In this document: positions 61,501 through 64,000 of the stretch, one piece after another
Numbering within the stretch: position 1 is the first letter of the stretch
Layout: each line of letters starts with the position of its first letter
Origin: Pithys albifrons albifrons
Taxonomy: Eukaryota > Chordata > Aves > Passeriformes > Thamnophilidae
Reading direction: 5' to 3'
DNA length: 64,000 bases
NCBI RefSeq assembly: GCF_047495875.1
Contig: NC_092474.1
Coordinates: 9,052,501 to 9,116,500, forward strand
Program-made: the position numbers and the translations under genes
The notes under the pieces: generated by a model
What the model was told of the DNA's origin: nothing
The model's input: only the letters and a program-made list of their open reading frames with translations
Databases searched by the model: none

Positions 61501-64000
61501 AAGCAGATCACTCAGTCTTCACTTAAGAAGAGGGTTATGGGCTCTCCTTGGGGCAGCTTGCTCCAAAGATTTCCACCCAAAAGGTAAGTTAAAAGCCAAA
61601 AAAATGTCAACAAAAAATAGAGACTGAACCTAGCAAAACTGCTGCTGATATTCGGGAGCAGAAACCACATGCCTCTTGCCTGAACAATTTCCAAACCATA
61701 AACGATGTTTAATGTGGAAAAAGTAATAAAATGTACAAAAGTTACTTCTAAAACCAAAAACACAGTGTTTCTTACTCCTGGCTTTGATGAATGAAGTGTT
61801 TTGTGTTCTGGCGTCACGCTTGGCGCTCTGGAGAGCCTTTCTCTGGGTGGAGATTAATGGCACTGCCTGTCCCCAGCTGTGCCACCGACTGGGGAGTGTC
61901 CTCAGTGTCCCAGCACCGGCTGCTGCTGACGGCTCAGCCAGGTGGAACAGGTTCCCCTTCCACCAGTCGTGTGTCACAAGAAAGGGTTAAATGAGACTAA
62001 AAAGACTGGAAATGTTGCTGTGCATTATGATCTTTTGTGCTCTCCATTCCTACCTGTCTTTCAGCTACTGCCCAATTCAGCACGAAACAAAGTGTGAGTA
62101 AATCATGCCCAAAGCAGAAGTGGCTCACACAAAGCAAAGCAGATTAAGGTATTTCAAAGGACACAGGAGTTAAGGAAACAATGCTTTAGTCTCCTTGTCT
62201 GTTACTGTTGATTTGCAGACGTTTCCAAGTGTGTTCCAAAACTATATTTAAAATAAAGCTCTTAAAGTAAACAGCTTCCACTAGGTGCCAAGATTGCTTT
62301 AATGCCAAAATAGAAAGCTTTGTCTGGCACATGCATCATTTTCCAAGCCGGAAATCCAACAAAGCATTTAATACAACAGACATCATTTGATAGTCTCAAC
62401 TTAGACACCCACTTGGCACTGGCAGTAACCAGTCTGCCATCAGCTGCATCCAAAAGTGGTGCTTGCCTAACTTGTTATCATGCAAAACACTAATGGGAGT
62501 ATCTTCCTCTTTTGAAGTCCATTAGAACTGGGAGCGTGGGCTGAAACCACCTGGTGCACAACCCCACAGAGCACCAGGGAACTGCCCTGCCAGGTGGAAG
62601 CAGATGGGACAGCAGTGGAAAGCAGAGCTTCCCAACCTTCTCTGTCCTGTGAGTGGCACCATGTGGACAGTGCCAGGGGCTCCCTGGGGGAGCTACAGTC
62701 ATGGAGAACACAGGGAGGCAAAGACAGGAACTGTTTTATGGGAGGGGTTTGCTGGAACAAGTTGGCAAGCCTGGAGCTGCCCTGCCAGCTCTCCAAAGGC
62801 AGCTGGTGGCTGCTCAGCAGACCACAGTTCTGACTGCTGTTTCCTTTTTTCCCTACCACTAGTTACTCTTCACATTATGTAATCCTAAACTTTTGTACAA
62901 GGATCTAAACATGCACAAATTTTTGCTTATAAACACACCCATGAGACCAGATCCTTGGGATAAACAGTGTTTCTATCAACACTGGACTCATAGTTTTGCT
63001 AGGCAGAAGTGGTCTGTTGGAAGAAAATCACAGCTGAAAATAGGAAACAAAACCAAAACCCAAAAAATCACCGTATGATTTGTTTAAGCAAAATCTGTGA
63101 TCTTCTCAAGTCTTGTCCCTCTTCAGAGAAAAGGCCTGTTACCTACCAATGGATCTTTCTGAGCAGGTCCTGGTAATTGTTTTCATCATTTCTAACAACC
63201 AGTGACTCAGTTTTCCTTTTCTCCTCCTGCACCTCAGTGAGTGAATTAAACAGGCTGTCAGTGGCTCAAGGCCAAGTCCAGCCCCTTCACTCTGACAGCA
63301 CACTTTAATTCTGCTGTTCCAGCACTTCTTCCGGGACAGGTGCCCAGTGAGTGCTTTAGAAACCAGTGTTTACTATTCATGAGAGGAAGAATTTCAGGAA
63401 AAATACCATCATAACATCCAGGACAGGAGTTGTTTTTAATCATTGTTGTTACAGCCATGCACTTTTGGCATGGCAGCCTTCTGAAATCCACCTCTTTTGG
63501 GCTCCAACCCATCCTAGGCTTACAGTTTTCTGTACACCTGGAGTGAACATTGCCTCGGGTCTGGCAGCATCCAGATCCATGGCTGTGTTCTCCCTGGGAA
63601 GCAGTGACTAACAGGCTCCTTAAAAACAAGTCATTAGTCTAAAGTTTGACAGAGGAAAAATATTCCTTAACTTATACACTGTAGCATACCTGGTCTTTCC
63701 TTAAGGCTGGAACTGAAAAGACCTAAATCCGCTGTGTCTCAGCAGACTCCCCAATTCCTGAGCAGGCAACAGTTTATTTTTGCTCTCTCTCTTTTTCACT
63801 GTCTGTGTATTTTGATATTTGACTTCTAACAAGTTTTCTTGTCAATATAAACAACTTCTACATGGTATTAGTGTTGGTGCAGCCAGGTCAGAGTATGGAC
63901 ACACAGCAAAGTGTCCTACACCAGATGCAGAAGGAATTTGCTTGAGTTCCATGGGTCTGATGAGGCATTTTTCTGCAGGGGTAGTTTCGTCTCACTTTCT
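58551..64000. other. Gene-poor right end of window
   Basis: No secure gene. A modest CpG pocket lies at about 59620-60000, and a weak minus-strand exon candidate at 63147-63254. The rest is unique, AT-balanced sequence without recognised repeats. Confidence 0.45.

Noticed and set aside
46801..64000. Exons of UBE2L3 or SNAP29, or the miR-130b/301b hairpins expected near HIC2 in mammals
   Set aside because: I looked for their characteristic peptides and the CAGTGCAAT miRNA seed region and did not find them in the window.

Overview
The window looks like vertebrate, and specifically bird, nuclear DNA. It has one clear protein-coding exon, long AT-balanced non-coding flanks, low repeat density, and interspersed repeats that are mostly CR1 non-LTR retrotransposon 3' ends, the dominant LINE of birds and other sauropsids. 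No bacterial operon structure, tRNA, rRNA, CRISPR array or phage signal was seen.

The only gene I can support is HIC2 (Hypermethylated In Cancer 2), on the + strand. Its whole coding sequence sits in one exon: acceptor AG at 39229-39230, ATG at 39267, TAA at 40980-40982, 571 aa. The protein has an N-terminal BTB/POZ domain, a CtBP-recruitment motif (GLDLSKK), and five C2H2 zinc fingers at the C-terminus, so it is a sequence-specific transcriptional repressor. An in-frame stop at 39246-39248 shows that the start is inside this exon.

Layout: 1-39,230 is non-coding and is read as HIC2 5' flank and/or the long first intron. It holds an 80/92/92-bp tandem repeat (6977-7240), a 33-bp inverted repeat (11594-11758), two CR1 tails (about 13355-13515 and 24415-24810), and two CpG-enriched pockets (about 14250-14430 and 20030-20640) that are candidates for the non-coding first exon or promoter. 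39,231-40,982 is the coding exon. 40,983 to about 46,800 is read as a long, T- and A-run-rich 3' UTR with several AATAAA signals, a let-7 seed match and two very compact G-quadruplex motifs. 46,801-64,000 is gene-poor intergenic sequence with two minus-strand CR1 fragments (about 57435-57865 and 58213-58550), a CpG pocket near 59.6-60.0 kb, and one weak minus-strand exon candidate (63147-63254).

I found no undescribed multi-gene system. The most checkable points are the two one-nucleotide-loop G-quadruplex motifs in the HIC2 3' UTR, the let-7 matches in the 3' UTR and coding sequence, the sharp inverted repeat at 11.6 kb, and the location of the first exon.
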